A stretch of DNA of 6,058 bases from CAYMRL01 sp964473205 (GTDB lineage: Bacteria; Deinococcota; Deinococci; Deinococcales; Trueperaceae). Location: positions 1 through 6,058 of the forward strand of contig CAYYOK010000162.1 in NCBI GenBank assembly GCA_964473205.1. Reading direction: 5' to 3'. The notes below the pieces were generated by a model. It had not been told where the DNA came from. It made no database searches and worked only from the letters and a program-made list of their open reading frames with translations. Made by a program: the position numbers and the translations under genes. Positions within the stretch are counted from its first letter, which is position 1; each line of letters starts with the position of its first letter. Below, piece by piece: positions 6,027 through 6,058 of this stretch.

Positions 6027-6032
6027 CCACCA

Positions 6033-6053
6033 GGCCGCCGGCCGCCGGCCGCC
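6033..6053. repeat. Three tandem copies of the heptamer GGCCGCC
   Basis: GGCCGCC occurs three times without interruption at 6033-6039, 6040-6046 and 6047-6053, followed by GGTCC at the window edge, which resembles the start of a degenerate fourth copy. It is entirely G and C and lies 20 nt upstream of the dnaB start. It could be a simple-sequence tract prone to copy-number change, or the tail of a coding repeat in a neighbouring gene; the window ends too soon to say. Confidence 0.6.
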
Positions 6054-6058
6054 GGTCC

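Overview
The window reads as one strand of a G+C-rich bacterial chromosome. All five recognisable genes lie on the minus strand, so reading from high to low coordinates gives dnaB (with an intein), a 145-nt gap, then pilM, pilN, pilO and a PilP/PilW-like gene cut off by the left edge. The encoded PilM closely resembles, from memory, the Thermus thermophilus protein: the motifs LSPKIEAVGLEVG, PTEDEEDLLNFDA, SPGRVYEALRPVLV and RRSLEFFR all have near-identical counterparts there. Together with the PilM-PilN-PilO order and the base composition, this suggests a member of the Deinococcota, possibly a Truepera-like or other non-Thermus lineage. The phylum is an inference, and I cannot name a genus.

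Right part (3425-6013): the replicative DNA helicase DnaB, 862 codons, carrying a complete 419-residue intein (3617-4873) with a two-motif LAGLIDADG homing endonuclease. Removing it rejoins ...SDLRE to SGAIEQDAD... and gives a normal 443-residue DnaB. The gene starts with GTG, has no visible Shine-Dalgarno sequence, and has a TANNNT hexamer 7 nt upstream, as in leaderless genes of this phylum. The last 26 bases of the window are three copies of a GC-rich heptamer plus a fragment.

Middle (3280-3424): the only intergenic stretch of any size. It holds a 7-bp inverted repeat, two short palindromes, a weak promoter candidate and a strong Shine-Dalgarno sequence for pilM.

Left part (1-3273): a tightly coupled type IV pilus assembly operon. 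pilM and pilN overlap by 8 nt with the start I prefer, pilN and pilO overlap as ATGA, and the PilP/PilW-like gene starts 2 nt after pilO. These proteins form the inner-membrane alignment complex that links the cytoplasmic motor ATPases to the secretin PilQ, whose gene would be expected just beyond the left edge. In Thermus the same complex serves twitching motility and natural DNA uptake.

The intein is the only mobile element. I found no tRNA, rRNA, CRISPR array, insertion sequence or defence system. The points most worth checking are the intein's insertion point, its extra C-terminal HTH-like segment and non-canonical block F, and the altered phosphate-2 motif of PilM. I see no convincing evidence of a wholly undescribed system.
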